A stretch of DNA of 52,174 nt, taken from contig NZ_JAFRKB010000021.1 in NCBI RefSeq assembly GCF_017431965.1, positions 1 through 52,174 of the forward strand. Reading direction: 5' to 3'. The DNA is from Methanobrevibacter sp. GTDB lineage: Archaea; Methanobacteriota; Methanobacteria; Methanobacteriales; Methanobacteriaceae. Below are positions 8,574 through 17,422 of the stretch, one piece after another (within the stretch, counting starts at the first letter, position 1; every line of letters starts with the position of its first letter). Position numbers and translations under genes: made by a program. A model generated the notes under the pieces. It was not told where the DNA came from and ran no database searches. It saw only the letters and a list, made by a program, of their open reading frames with translations.

Positions 8574-9167
8574 ATGAGAAATAAAGTTGCTGGGACTGTT
8601 TTAATTGCGGGTAGCCTGTACTATTTGTTAGCCGAAGCCATTTCCGCAACTTTTTTTAAAGCTTTTTTAATGAATACATATATTTTCCATACCATTTCAG
8701 AGCTCGGGATTCCAAACGGCAATTCGCCACTGTTCTGGATGATGAATTCCGGATTTATTTTAATAGGCATAACTTTGTTATTCGGCTCTTTTTATAAATT
8801 TAAAGATTATATTGTTAAAACTAAACTCATTTTTTATATTTTCACGGTAATTACTTCATTAGGCGTCATTATCGTCGGTTTGATACATGGTGGAAATCCA
8901 CTAACATCAGGTTATCACACGTTGGGTGCGGTAATGGCGATTTTGGGTGGAAACATTCTGTTGGTTTTAATTTCAAGATCCATGGCCAAATTTGAAAAAT
9001 ATCAGTTAATCACTTTAATTTTAGGCATCGTCGGTTTAATCGCATTTTGGGTGTTGTTTTTCAATATGGGAAGCATTTACATGCCGGTTTTTGAAAGATT
9101 GTCTGTTTATACTTTAATTTTATGGTGTTTTTTAACCGGAATATTTGTTGTAAATAGCAACATTTAA
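8574..9167 (+). CDS. DUF998 family membrane protein
   Basis: 197 residues with six predicted membrane helices. The motif TISELGIPNGNSPLFWMMNSG after helix 1 and LIHGGNPLTSGYHTLGA in the centre fit DUF998, a family of small bacterial and archaeal membrane proteins of unknown function. It starts three bases after the SAP-domain gene and so is the third member of that transcription unit. Confidence 0.8.
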   Translation: MRNKVAGTVLIAGSLYYLLAEAISATFFKAFLMNTYIFHTISELGIPNGNSPLFWMMNSGFILIGITLLFGSFYKFKDYIVKTKLIFYIFTVITSLGVIIVGLIHGGNPLTSGYHTLGAVMAILGGNILLVLISRSMAKFEKYQLITLILGIVGLIAFWVLFFNMGSIYMPVFERLSVYTLILWCFLTGIFVVNSNI

Positions 9168-9220
9168 ATATTTTTCTCAATAAATTTTAATTCAATTATT
9201 ATTGGAGAGGAGACTTAATA

Positions 9221-10345
9221 ATGGCAGATGATGTAATGTTTGGTTTTGGAGCGATGAGGCTGGATTTGGTCGATGAAAACGACCAAAGTTCAGTTGATAA
9301 AAGTAATTATCAGGAAATGATTGACTATTATATGAGTCAGGGTTTCAACTACTTTGATACTTCATATGCATATCATGACGGTTCTTCAGAAATTGGACTT
9401 AGGGAATACTTGGTAAAAAAATATCCGAGAGATTCATTTAAAATAGCTGATAAGATGCCGACCTGGTTGCTTTTAAGTGAAGAGGATAATCAGAAATATG
9501 TTGATGAGATGCTTGAAAGATTGGGTGTCGAGTACTTCGATGTGTTTCTGATTCACAATATCAATGAAGCGTTTTTGGCAATTGCAGAGAAATGCAATAC
9601 ATTCGAGTATATCAAAAAGATGAAGGAAGATGGTATTGCCCGTGAAATCGGTATCAGTTATCATGACAGGGCCGATCTGCTAGAAAAAATTCTTGAAAAA
9701 TATGGTGATATGCTGGATGTTGTTCAATTGCAACTTAATTATCTAGATTGGGAAAGCCAACTTACTGAATCAAGAAAGTGCTATGAGGTATGCGAAAAAT
9801 ATGGCGTTGATGTAATTGTTATGGAACCTATTAAAGGAGGAACATTATTTAATTTGCCGGATAATATTAAAGAGGAATTCGAGACATTCAATCCTAATAT
9901 GAGTTTGGTTGAGTGGGCGCTTCGTTTTGCGGCTACTCCAAAGAATGTAAAAGTCATTTTAAGCGGTATGGGAAATATTGACCAAATGAAGGAAAACTGT
10001 GAAATTTTCAAACCATTCAATCCATTAAACGATGAAGAGATTGAATTTGCATTGGCTATGGCTGAAAAAATCAAGGAACTGATTGCAATTCCATGTAGCT
10101 ATTGCGGATATTGTCTTAAGGAGTGTCCTGAAGGAATTCCAATTCCAGATTATTTTGAGTTGTACAACAGTGAAAAAATGTATTCTTTGCCTTCATTATA
10201 TGCAATTTATGGAACCACAGCTGCAGTCAATGCCCCTGCATCCGCATGCACTTACTGTGAATCCTGTGTGGAAATCTGCACTCAAAAACTAGAAATTCCA
10301 GACTTGCTGGAAGATGTTGCAGATTTATTCGAATCTATGATGTAG
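9221..10345 (+). CDS. Aldo/keto reductase with two C-terminal 4Fe-4S motifs
   Basis: 374 residues: an AKR TIM barrel followed by a ferredoxin-like tail. The catalytic tetrad is visible as D46 and Y51 (FDTSYAY), K78 (ADKMP) and H112 (FLIHN). The tail has C292-x2-C295-x2-C298-x3-C302-P and C343-x2-C346-x2-C349-x3-C353, so it probably carries two 4Fe-4S clusters. This architecture is widespread in anaerobes, where electrons probably come from ferredoxin as well as or instead of NADPH. The substrate is unknown. GGAGAGGAG before the ATG is a strong RBS. The gene appears to stand alone. Confidence 0.92.
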   Translation: MADDVMFGFGAMRLDLVDENDQSSVDKSNYQEMIDYYMSQGFNYFDTSYAYHDGSSEIGLREYLVKKYPRDSFKIADKMPTWLLLSEEDNQKYVDEMLERLGVEYFDVFLIHNINEAFLAIAEKCNTFEYIKKMKEDGIAREIGISYHDRADLLEKILEKYGDMLDVVQLQLNYLDWESQLTESRKCYEVCEKYGVDVIVMEPIKGGTLFNLPDNIKEEFETFNPNMSLVEWALRFAATPKNVKVILSGMGNIDQMKENCEIFKPFNPLNDEEIEFALAMAEKIKELIAIPCSYCGYCLKECPEGIPIPDYFELYNSEKMYSLPSLYAIYGTTAAVNAPASACTYCESCVEICTQKLEIPDLLEDVADLFESMM

Positions 10346-10392
10346 CAAAGTATAAATAGTATCTGGGTTAATTACCTTTAAAGGTGATAAAA

Positions 10393-10641
10393 ATGACAAA
10401 CCTTGATAAATCTGTTGAAGAAGAAATCTTAGCTATTGTAGAAAAATACCAAAAAGAAAACACAAAACTTCTAAACTACCTCATAACTGATGATGAGATT
10501 ACCTTTTTCTCACCGATAGCTAACGGTAGTGAAATAACTGCAAGTGATTTGCAGAAAGTTGCAGATATTTTGGATGGTTCATTCGAAGGAATGGAAATTG
10601 TAAACCAGGAATACAGGTTTAAATTTAAAATGGGTATTTAA
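10393..10641 (+). CDS. Small acidic hypothetical protein
   Basis: 82 residues, MTNLDKSVEEEILAIVEKYQ..., with helical N- and C-terminal parts and a central strand pair (LITDDEITFFSPI). No family is recognised. The AGGTGAT at 10382-10388 sets the start at ATG 10393 rather than the GTG at 10384 that lies inside the RBS. The stop is followed by two T-rich runs (about 10649-10665), a likely archaeal oligo-T terminator. Confidence 0.6.
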   Translation: MTNLDKSVEEEILAIVEKYQKENTKLLNYLITDDEITFFSPIANGSEITASDLQKVADILDGSFEGMEIVNQEYRFKFKMGI

Positions 10642-10701
10642 TTACTCATTTTTTCTATTTTTTTTAATAAAATTGATTTTTATTGTGTGAAATTTATTGT
10701 T

Positions 10702-11376
10702 TTAAATCTTTTCTTGATTAATATACTCTTGTGTGAGCTTACATTCGCACATGCACTTTGTACATCCTAATCCATTTTTGTATTGGTCAATGATATACTC
10801 GCTGCAGGCTTCAATATCAATTATGTCTTTTCTGTTAAGTCTGTCATTCCACTTTTGGGGATTGATTGCACCTACTGGACAGGCATTCTGACAATTCTCA
10901 CAGTCATCACACTGGGAATCTGTAATTGGAGTTCCGAGCTCAAGGGGCATATCAGTCAATATTGCTCCAAGCACAACTGCAGAGCCGTATTCAGGTGTTA
11001 CAAACAATGCAGACCGTCCAATCCAACCGAGACCTGATTTGGTAGCTATTGTCTTGTAGGGCAATATGCTCAATAGCTTTTCCATATCACATTCATTCCT
11101 TTGCATCGTAAGGGCAAATGCATTATAACCTTTGGATTTGATAAACTTTTCTCCTTTAAGTGCTATTTTTGTCAATTCAGCGATTCTAGTGTGAAAACTT
11201 TTCCAATATTCTGGATAATTCTCATTTTCAACTAATTGTATTGTCTCTTTAGGCAATTTTAAAACAAGACTGATTCCATTAGGCAAATCAACAAACTCGC
11301 TAGCTAAACCGTTAACATCAGCATAACCGACTTTGCTAACGCCAAGCCCAAGAAGATATTTTTCAAGTTCATCCAT
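10702..11376 (-). CDS. QueG-like 4Fe-4S double-cluster protein
   Basis: 224 residues. The middle contains SGLGWIGRSALFVTPEYGSA, the conserved strip seen in epoxyqueuosine reductase QueG and its relatives. It is followed by C156-x2-C159-x2-C162-x3-C166-PVGAI and a second cluster set (C191, C205, C208, C212 with C210 nearby). It is shorter than QueG (about 350 residues) and lacks the N-terminal part that completes cobalamin binding. It is better called a QueG-related ferredoxin-type protein, possibly a corrinoid activator-like or reductase partner. Function is inference. Confidence 0.8.
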   Translation of the reverse strand: MDELEKYLLGLGVSKVGYADVNGLASEFVDLPNGISLVLKLPKETIQLVENENYPEYWKSFHTRIAELTKIALKGEKFIKSKGYNAFALTMQRNECDMEKLLSILPYKTIATKSGLGWIGRSALFVTPEYGSAVVLGAILTDMPLELGTPITDSQCDDCENCQNACPVGAINPQKWNDRLNRKDIIDIEACSEYIIDQYKNGLGCTKCMCECKLTQEYINQEKI

Positions 11377-11425
11377 ATGCTTACTTTTATAAATGATTAA
11401 ATAAAATATTTATTGTAGTGATTAG

Positions 11426-12289
11426 ATGAAAGATATAGATGTTTTAATTGAAGCTTTACCTTATATCAAGAAGTTTCATAATGAAAAAATATTAATTAAA
11501 TATGGCGGTCATGCCATGGTGGATGATGAGGCAAAGTCATCTACAGCTCGTGATACTGTTTTACTCAAATATGTAGGTATGAAACCTATCATTGTTCATG
11601 GTGGAGGTCCTGAAATATCCAGATCAATGGATAAATTAGGAAAAGAACCTAAATTTATCAAGGGGCTTCGTGTAACCGATGAGGAAACCATGGAAATAAT
11701 TGAAATGGTGCTCGTTGGAAAAATATCAACCGATATAGTATCTGAAATTATTAAACATGATGGTGATGCAATAAGCTTATCCGGAAAAGATTCAAGTTTA
11801 ATATTCGCCCATAAAAAGGAAGCGAAAAAAATCGATGAGGAAGTTGTTGACTTAGGTTTGGTCGGTGAAGTTGATTGCATTAATACTGATTTATTGGATA
11901 TGTTTATAGAAAATGATTATATTCCGGTCATTTCTCCAGTAGGTATTTCAGAAGATGGAACCAGTCTGAATTTAAATGCGGATACTGCAGCAGGAGAAGT
12001 TGCAAGCGCTATGGGTGCTGAAAAGTTAATCATTTTGACTGATGTTCCGGGCGTTTTAAGAGACCCTTCAGATCCTGATTCCCTGATTCAAAAAATTAGA
12101 GTCGAGGAGGTTCCAGGTTTAATTGAGGAAGGTATTATTTCCGGTGGAATGATTCCAAAAATAGAAACCTGTGTCAAAGCCATTGAAGATGGTGTTAAGT
12201 CCTGTCACATTATCGATGGGCGCAAAAAACACTCCTTGCTTTTGGAAATCTTTACTACTGATGGCATCGGAACCATGATTTATAAATAA
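11426..12289 (+). CDS. argB: Acetylglutamate kinase
   Basis: 287 residues of the amino-acid kinase fold. It phosphorylates N-acetyl-L-glutamate, the second step of arginine biosynthesis. Seen motifs are LIKYGGHAM (phosphate-binding Lys), [10 protein letters not shown], the substrate-binding N-x-N-A-D-x-A-A region at [22 protein letters not shown] and SGGMIPKI. Length and motif order match the family. Its stop abuts the stop of the convergent YjbR gene with no spacer. No other arg gene is in the window. Confidence 0.97.
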   Translation: MKDIDVLIEALPYIKKFHNEKILIKYGGHAMVDDEAKSSTARDTVLLKYVGMKPIIVHGGGPEISRSMDKLGKEPKFIKGLRVTDEETMEIIEMVLVGKISTDIVSEIIKHDGDAISLSGKDSSLIFAHKKEAKKIDEEVVDLGLVGEVDCINTDLLDMFIENDYIPVISPVGISEDGTSLNLNADTAAGEVASAMGAEKLIILTDVPGVLRDPSDPDSLIQKIRVEEVPGLIEEGIISGGMIPKIETCVKAIEDGVKSCHIIDGRKKHSLLLEIFTTDGIGTMIYK

Positions 12290-12943
12290 TCAGGATGAGA
12301 TTAAGCTGTAGCTATTGTCAACTAGCTTGAACAATTCATCATCACTGATTCTATCATCTAGAGGAACGGTTATCCAGTGCTTCTTGTTCATGTGATAACC
12401 TTCCAAAATTGACTCCCCATCAACAACGTTAGAAACGTTGTCATGTTTTAAAACGACTATTTCAATTTCTCCTTCTCCTTCAATACCTATTTTTGATTTT
12501 TCAAGCACTACAAGAAGGGCAAACCATTTGTTGTTATTATTGTTTCTATAGATTGCATCCTTTGGAAATTTCTCCCACAAGAACTCCAAATTGGATTTGT
12601 ATTTATTTTCAACAGTTTCCATTAATCTTTTGGATTGGGAAAATTTAAAAACATCAGACCGGGTGCATTTGTCAATGATGTCATCAATTATGCTTTCATA
12701 TTCTACTTTTAATTCTGCTGCAAACCTGCCGATTGCTGTTTTTACATCAACTAAAACATAATCTTCATTCAATTCCAGGTCTATTACTCTAGCTGTTAAG
12801 GCATCATTCTCATATGATATCACTGCTTTAAAATTGGGGTTAGTAAGGAGTTTTTCATAAACATAATCCTGATTGAAACCATAAGCAGTTAGCTTATCCT
12901 TGATTATAACCCTATTTTCAACTAAACTGGATAAATCTCTCAT
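12290..12943 (-). CDS. MmcQ/YjbR family protein
   Basis: 217 residues. The C-terminal half carries the YjbR signature: NKWFALLVVLEK, then GYHMNKKHWITVPLDD, then a closing helix DDELFKLVDNSY. These are CyaY-like-fold proteins sometimes described as DNA-binding, with role unknown. The N-terminal half holds an additional YjbR-associated segment. It converges on argB, sharing the 3' boundary exactly. Confidence 0.8.
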   Translation of the reverse strand: MRDLSSLVENRVIIKDKLTAYGFNQDYVYEKLLTNPNFKAVISYENDALTARVIDLELNEDYVLVDVKTAIGRFAAELKVEYESIIDDIIDKCTRSDVFKFSQSKRLMETVENKYKSNLEFLWEKFPKDAIYRNNNNNKWFALLVVLEKSKIGIEGEGEIEIVVLKHDNVSNVVDGESILEGYHMNKKHWITVPLDDRISDDELFKLVDNSYSLISS

Positions 12944-13062
12944 GGAATAATATTTTAAAATTAAAATATTTAAGGATTATATTTAACTTAAATTTATTTT
13001 CCGGCAGAAATATTGCTCAGGTTAAAAAATATTAATAGGGTTTCAATATAAAATATTAAATT

Positions 13063-13389
13063 ATGAAAAAAGTAAAAATCACAATCCTAAAGACAACTTT
13101 ACAAGATGACATTGCAAAGGAATATGGTGTGGAAGGTTTGTCGACATGCCCATTGATGAATGAAGGTGAAGTTTACTATGCAGATTATGCAAAACCAGAT
13201 GGATTTTGTGATGAAGCCTGGAAAGCGATTTATCAGTATGTTTTTGCCTTAGCTCATGGTGCGGATGAAGTTTGGTATTATCAGGATTGGATTAAAACTC
13301 CAGGTGTTGCAATCGTATCATGTAATGACGGTTTAAGGCCTGTGATTATGAAGTTGGAGTCAACGGACATTGAATCTAAGATAGATTGA
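13063..13389 (+). CDS. TIGR04076 family protein
   Basis: 108 residues. The pattern KVKITILKTT, then CPLMNEGE, then GFCDEAWKAIYQYVFALAHG, then SCNDGLRPVIMKLE matches the TIGR04076 family of small cysteine-containing proteins of unknown function, common in anaerobes. The conserved Cys residues in CP, GFC and SC could bind metal. The start is at the ATG with little leader, so it may be translated from a near-leaderless message. Confidence 0.8.
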   Translation: MKKVKITILKTTLQDDIAKEYGVEGLSTCPLMNEGEVYYADYAKPDGFCDEAWKAIYQYVFALAHGADEVWYYQDWIKTPGVAIVSCNDGLRPVIMKLESTDIESKID

Positions 13390-13462
13390 ATTCATTTTTT
13401 TTAAAAGAATTGTAAGATTTAGTTTAATTCTTAAAAAGTCAGTGTTAATGAAGGGAGATAAT

Positions 13463-13930
13463 ATGGCAGATGGAGAGTCAATAATTGAAAATAATGCAAA
13501 TCGTATGAGTAAGAATGAGTATTATACTGCAATTGCCCTTGCAGTATCAAAAAGAAGCACTTGCTTAAAAAGACGCTATGGTGCAGTAATAGTTAATAAT
13601 GATGAAATAATAAGTACCGGTTATAATGGAAATCCTAGAGGGGAGGAAAACTGTTGTGATAGAGGGGACTGTCAAAGGATGAACCTTCCATCCAATTCAG
13701 GAAACTACAATGACTGTTTTTCAGTTCATGCCGAGCAAAATGCCATGATTAGTGCAAGCCGAAATGAGATGCTTGGGTCAACCATTTACCTTGCTGGAGA
13801 AAAGTATGATGATGGGGCTTGGGTGGAAATATTGGATGCAGAACCTTGTCCAATATGCTTTAGAATGATTAAAAACTCTGGAATTGATAGAATAGTCAGC
13901 AAAAAAGGGGTTTTAAACCTACGTGAGTAG
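13463..13930 (+). CDS. dCMP deaminase family protein
   Basis: 155 residues of the zinc cytidine/deoxycytidylate deaminase fold. The zinc site is complete: H89-A-E91 (E is the proton shuttle) and P-C129-x2-C132. The inserted Cys-rich strip around CCDRGDCQR (residues 64-72) is where dCMP deaminases and ComEB bind a second zinc. It converts dCMP to dUMP, feeding thymidylate synthesis. The start was chosen because AGGGAGAT at 13452-13459 precedes ATG 13463; upstream ATG 13448 and GTG 13442 lie before that RBS. Confidence 0.88.
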   Translation: MADGESIIENNANRMSKNEYYTAIALAVSKRSTCLKRRYGAVIVNNDEIISTGYNGNPRGEENCCDRGDCQRMNLPSNSGNYNDCFSVHAEQNAMISASRNEMLGSTIYLAGEKYDDGAWVEILDAEPCPICFRMIKNSGIDRIVSKKGVLNLRE

Positions 13931-13998
13931 GAACAATGCCTTGAATAGATTGAACGGGTTCCATTAAATAAATTAATTTAAATCGTTAATGTAATAAG

Positions 13999-15471
13999 TT
14001 AATCGTTTTTAAACATTTGACGCAATTCACGTCTAAGCAGTTTCCAACCGTTTACTCTTGGAAGTTCGTCCAAATCATAGATTTCACGCGGAACCTTATA
14101 TCTTGAGAGGTTTTCACTTGCATATCTAATTAAACCATCAGCATCTTTTTCATTTTCCCAAACGACTGCAGCCACGGGAATTTCTCCTCTGTGACAGTCA
14201 TTTACACTAAAGATGGCAATTTCTTTTACTGCAGGATATTTGATTAAGACCTCTTCAACTTCTGTTGGATAAATTTTCCATCCGCTCATTACTATCATGT
14301 CTTTTTTTCTGTCAGTAATGAATAAACGATTGTCCTCATCAAGGTATCCGATATCTCCTGTTAAAAACCAACCGTCATCAAGAAATGTTGCTTTTGTTTT
14401 TTCTTCATTTCCCCAATATCCTTTAGCTATTGCAGGACCTCTGAGTGCAATCTCGCCCTGTTCATATGGGGGCAAAATCTTGTTTGAATCATCTTCATCG
14501 ACAATTTTCACTTCTGAAAAACAGACTGGGTGGCCAACACTTTCAAACCTGTCGGCTTCCCTGTAGTCTTCAGGTCTGATTACTGTCCCGGTTCCGATTA
14601 CTATTGTTTCGGACAGTCCGTATGCATTGATGATTGGGATTCCATAAGTTTCGTGGAAATCCTTCCAGATTTTTTTATGCAGTGGCCCTCCACCGGAGAT
14701 GATTTCGCGAACGGTCTTTAGCTGGTGTCTTTTATCCATTGTAGTTAGGGAATGTATTACTGGGGGCATTCCAGTCAGGACAGTAACCTCTTCGCTTTCA
14801 CATAAATCCAAATATTCGTCTAAGTTAAACTGCTCTATTAAAATGTAATATGCTGCAGCTCTAAGGGCAGCAATGGACCATGAAAGGCCGACATGTGCCA
14901 TCGGATAAATTCCCAAATACACATCATCCTGCTTAAGGGTCAACACGTCACATTCGTTGTGGATTGCGGTGAAGTAATTTCCGTGGGTAAGCATTGCCCC
15001 TTTTGGTTTGCCTGTTGTTCCTGAAGTGTATTGAAGTTGGCATAAGTCATCCCAATCGGTGTTTTCAGCAGGCAAAACATCGCAATCTTTAAATTGTGAG
15101 GTATTTTGCGGAACATATGTTTCAATGTCGATTATGTCTTTGGCATCATCATCGGTAATCATCAATTTCGCTTTTGAATCGCTTATAATATATTCAAGCT
15201 CTGCTGCAGTAAAAATTCTATTGGCTGGAATCGCTATTGCACCGATTCTCCATATTGCAAAAAGTGAAAACAGGTATTCTTCGGAATTGTTTAAATAAAT
15301 CAAAACTCTGTCTCCTTTTTCAATTCCCAAATCCTTTAAATTTCTTCCGATTTCAGAGACTATAGATAATATTTCGCTGGAATTGAATTTGTTGCCTGTA
15401 TTCGGATTATATAATACGTCTTTGTCCAGTCTTTTTGAATTTGCATCGAGAAATGTTGTAATGTTAAGCAT
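13999..15471 (-). CDS. AMP-forming acyl-CoA synthetase / ligase
   Basis: 490 residues of the ANL superfamily. Visible motifs are the P-loop YTSGTTGKPKGA (from residue 148), NAYGLSETI (A5), GWFLTGDIGY (A7), DRKKDMIVMSGWKIYPTEVE (A8 hinge) and a C-terminal lysine in PRVNGWKLLRRE (A10). It therefore activates a carboxylic acid as acyl-AMP and transfers it to CoA or another thiol; the acid is unknown. The start ATG directly abuts the stop of the upstream isocitrate-dehydrogenase-like gene on the same strand, so the two form an operon and may share a pathway. Confidence 0.9.
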   Translation of the reverse strand: MLNITTFLDANSKRLDKDVLYNPNTGNKFNSSEILSIVSEIGRNLKDLGIEKGDRVLIYLNNSEEYLFSLFAIWRIGAIAIPANRIFTAAELEYIISDSKAKLMITDDDAKDIIDIETYVPQNTSQFKDCDVLPAENTDWDDLCQLQYTSGTTGKPKGAMLTHGNYFTAIHNECDVLTLKQDDVYLGIYPMAHVGLSWSIAALRAAAYYILIEQFNLDEYLDLCESEEVTVLTGMPPVIHSLTTMDKRHQLKTVREIISGGGPLHKKIWKDFHETYGIPIINAYGLSETIVIGTGTVIRPEDYREADRFESVGHPVCFSEVKIVDEDDSNKILPPYEQGEIALRGPAIAKGYWGNEEKTKATFLDDGWFLTGDIGYLDEDNRLFITDRKKDMIVMSGWKIYPTEVEEVLIKYPAVKEIAIFSVNDCHRGEIPVAAVVWENEKDADGLIRYASENLSRYKVPREIYDLDELPRVNGWKLLRRELRQMFKND

Positions 15472-16461
15472 TTATATTAACTCCTTTACAATAGCTTTTG
15501 TAACATCTATTGTGCTTGCATCTCCTCCCAAATCAGGAGTTCTTATTTTGCAATCTGCTATTACTTTTTCAACAGCATATTTAATGTCATTTGACAGTTC
15601 CCATTCGCCCAAATAATCAAGCATCATTGAAGCGGACAGTATCATGGAACATGGGTTTGCAATATGTTTTCCGGCAATGTCGGGCGCAGATCCGTGAACA
15701 GGTTCGAACAATCCGTTGTGGTCTCCGATATTTCCGGATGGGGCAAGGCCCAAACCGCCTACCAAACCGGCGCTTTCATCAGAGAGTATGTCTCCAAAAA
15801 GGTTGCTTGAGACTATAACGTCAAAGTTTTGTGGTTGGGTAATCAGATACATCGCCATTGCATCCACATAATAATCTTCAGCAGTAATCTGCGGATATTC
15901 CTTAGCTATTTTATAGAAACTTTCTTTAAACACACCATCAGTCTTTTTTAACACGTTGCTTTTGTGGACACATGTAACTTTGCTTTCGCCTCTTTTGATG
16001 CATAAGTTAAAAGCAGCCTTTGAAATCCTTTCGGAAGCCTTTCTTGTAATGTGGCGTTCTGCTATCATCTGATTTTCATCACCGTATTCCACCTGGGAAT
16101 AAAGCCCTTCGGTGTTTTCGCGCACTATTACAAAATCAATATCGTTGCGAATGCAGTTGACGCCTTTGTATGATTTTATAGGTCTGATATTGGCGTAAAC
16201 GTTAAGTTCTTTTCTTAAATTGATGATTGGGCTAGGCTGGCCTGGTGTGGATGTTGATGCTCCAAACAATACTGCATCGCTATCGTTAGCAATTTTTATT
16301 GTTTCTTCGGGCAGTGTCGTTCCGGTATTGTTGAAACACTCAAAACCTGCTTCTCCATATTTGAAACTAAATTCCAAATCCAGTTTATCGAGCAGATATT
16401 CGCAGGCATTCATTACTTCCTTACCTATTCCATCGCCACTTATTATTGCAATATTATACAT
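15472..16461 (-). CDS. aksF: Isopropylmalate/homoisocitrate dehydrogenase family, probably AksF
   Basis: 329 residues, a beta-decarboxylating dehydrogenase. Present are IISGDGIGKEV, VRENTEGLY, the catalytic Lys/Asp neighbourhood VHKSNVLKKTDG, FGDILSDE and EPVHGSAPDIAGK. The substrate-choosing stretch reads STPGQPSPIINLRKELNVYANIRP-like rather than the shorter LeuB form, which I recall in homoisocitrate dehydrogenases (AksF) of coenzyme B synthesis. Other strips look more like LeuB, so LeuB remains the alternative. It is first in a two-gene operon with an acyl ligase. A long AT-rich gap upstream should hold its promoter. Confidence 0.75.
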   Translation of the reverse strand: MYNIAIISGDGIGKEVMNACEYLLDKLDLEFSFKYGEAGFECFNNTGTTLPEETIKIANDSDAVLFGASTSTPGQPSPIINLRKELNVYANIRPIKSYKGVNCIRNDIDFVIVRENTEGLYSQVEYGDENQMIAERHITRKASERISKAAFNLCIKRGESKVTCVHKSNVLKKTDGVFKESFYKIAKEYPQITAEDYYVDAMAMYLITQPQNFDVIVSSNLFGDILSDESAGLVGGLGLAPSGNIGDHNGLFEPVHGSAPDIAGKHIANPCSMILSASMMLDYLGEWELSNDIKYAVEKVIADCKIRTPDLGGDASTIDVTKAIVKELI

Positions 16462-16636
16462 TATTATTCACTTAATACAATTTGTTCGTATATTTATAAT
16501 ATTGATTTTATTCTATTTAATGGTAATCAGAAAAATTTTGTTCGTATACTATCGAAATATTTTTATAAAACAAAGTATAATATTATATTAATTACATATT
16601 TAGTAATAGATTTCTATATGATTTTGAGGGATTGAA

Positions 16637-17101
16637 ATGGAAAGAAGTATCGATGAGTTAATTTTGTTATTAAACGACAAAGATGATTTTGTTGTTGAAG
16701 ATGTTATGGGTGAATTGGAATTAAGAGCTGATGAAGCATTAGACCCTTTAATTGATGCTTTATCTAACAGAAAAAAACAAATCAGATTACATGCCGCTAC
16801 TTTATTAGGGGGTATTGGCGATCCAAAAGCTATTCCTGCTTTAATTGAAACCTTAAAAGACAACAATAAACTAGTTAGAAGAGAAGCTTCAACTGCATTA
16901 AGTCGTATGGGTGAACCTGCAGTAGAACCTTTAATGGAAACTTTAAATGATGAGGATTGGAGAGTTAGAGGTGCAGCTGCCTGGTCTTTAGGTAACTTGA
17001 ATGATGAAAGAGCTATTCCTGCCCTTGAAAAATTGCTTGATGATGAATCAGGTTATGTAAGACAAGGTGCACAAAGCGCAATAGCTTCTATTAAAAAATA
17101 A
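16637..17101 (+). CDS. HEAT-repeat (PBS-lyase type) protein
   Basis: 154 residues built from four to five short HEAT repeats, seen as DEALDPLIDALSN, DPKAIPALIETLKD, EPAVEPLMETLND and DERAIPALEKLLDDE, each followed by a RxxAAxxLG-like second helix. Such proteins are protein-binding scaffolds; a partner is not indicated by context. GAGGGA at 16626-16631 is the RBS. It is a single gene, followed by a T-rich terminator region. Confidence 0.88.
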   Translation: MERSIDELILLLNDKDDFVVEDVMGELELRADEALDPLIDALSNRKKQIRLHAATLLGGIGDPKAIPALIETLKDNNKLVRREASTALSRMGEPAVEPLMETLNDEDWRVRGAAAWSLGNLNDERAIPALEKLLDDESGYVRQGAQSAIASIKK

Positions 17102-17422
17102 GATTCTTTTCTTATTTTTTCATTTCTCTATTTTATTATTTATCTTCTATTTTTTTGCAATTTTTGAGTTTTCTCACTAAACAATATTTTTTCATCTTTT
17201 TTTTATCAATGTGATATCAGCATATCATTTGAATATTGTTCAGTAATTTTTTTAAAAATGATATATTTTCTTTTAATTATTTTATAAAATAATATTTACA
17301 TTCGATAAAATGAGCATATATAAATATATCTTTCAATAAAAATTAAAGCAAATAAGATTTTTTATACAAAATATCTTATTTGAACGTATAATCAATCAAT
17401 TTTGTTTATTGAGGGGTAAATT
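17102..17422 (+). promoter_or_regulatory. AT-rich intergenic region with adhesin promoter
   Basis: No gene is visible. The first part is T-rich and probably terminates the HEAT gene. A good archaeal TATA candidate, CATATATAAATATATC, lies at about 17312-17327. Transcription would start near 17350, right at the inverted repeat listed next. GAGGGG at 17411-17416 is the RBS of the adhesin. Confidence 0.55.
17349..17382 (+). promoter_or_regulatory. 10-bp perfect inverted repeat in the adhesin 5' leader
   Basis: CAAATAAGAT (17349-17358) is exactly complementary to ATCTTATTTG (17373-17382) around a 14-base spacer, about 40 bases before the start codon and just after the TATA candidate. It may be an operator dyad or an RNA hairpin at the 5' end of the message. 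Confidence 0.5.

Noticed and set aside
10083..10292. Second frame within the aldo/keto reductase tail
   Set aside because: It is an out-of-frame shadow; the Fe-S cysteines lie in the main frame.
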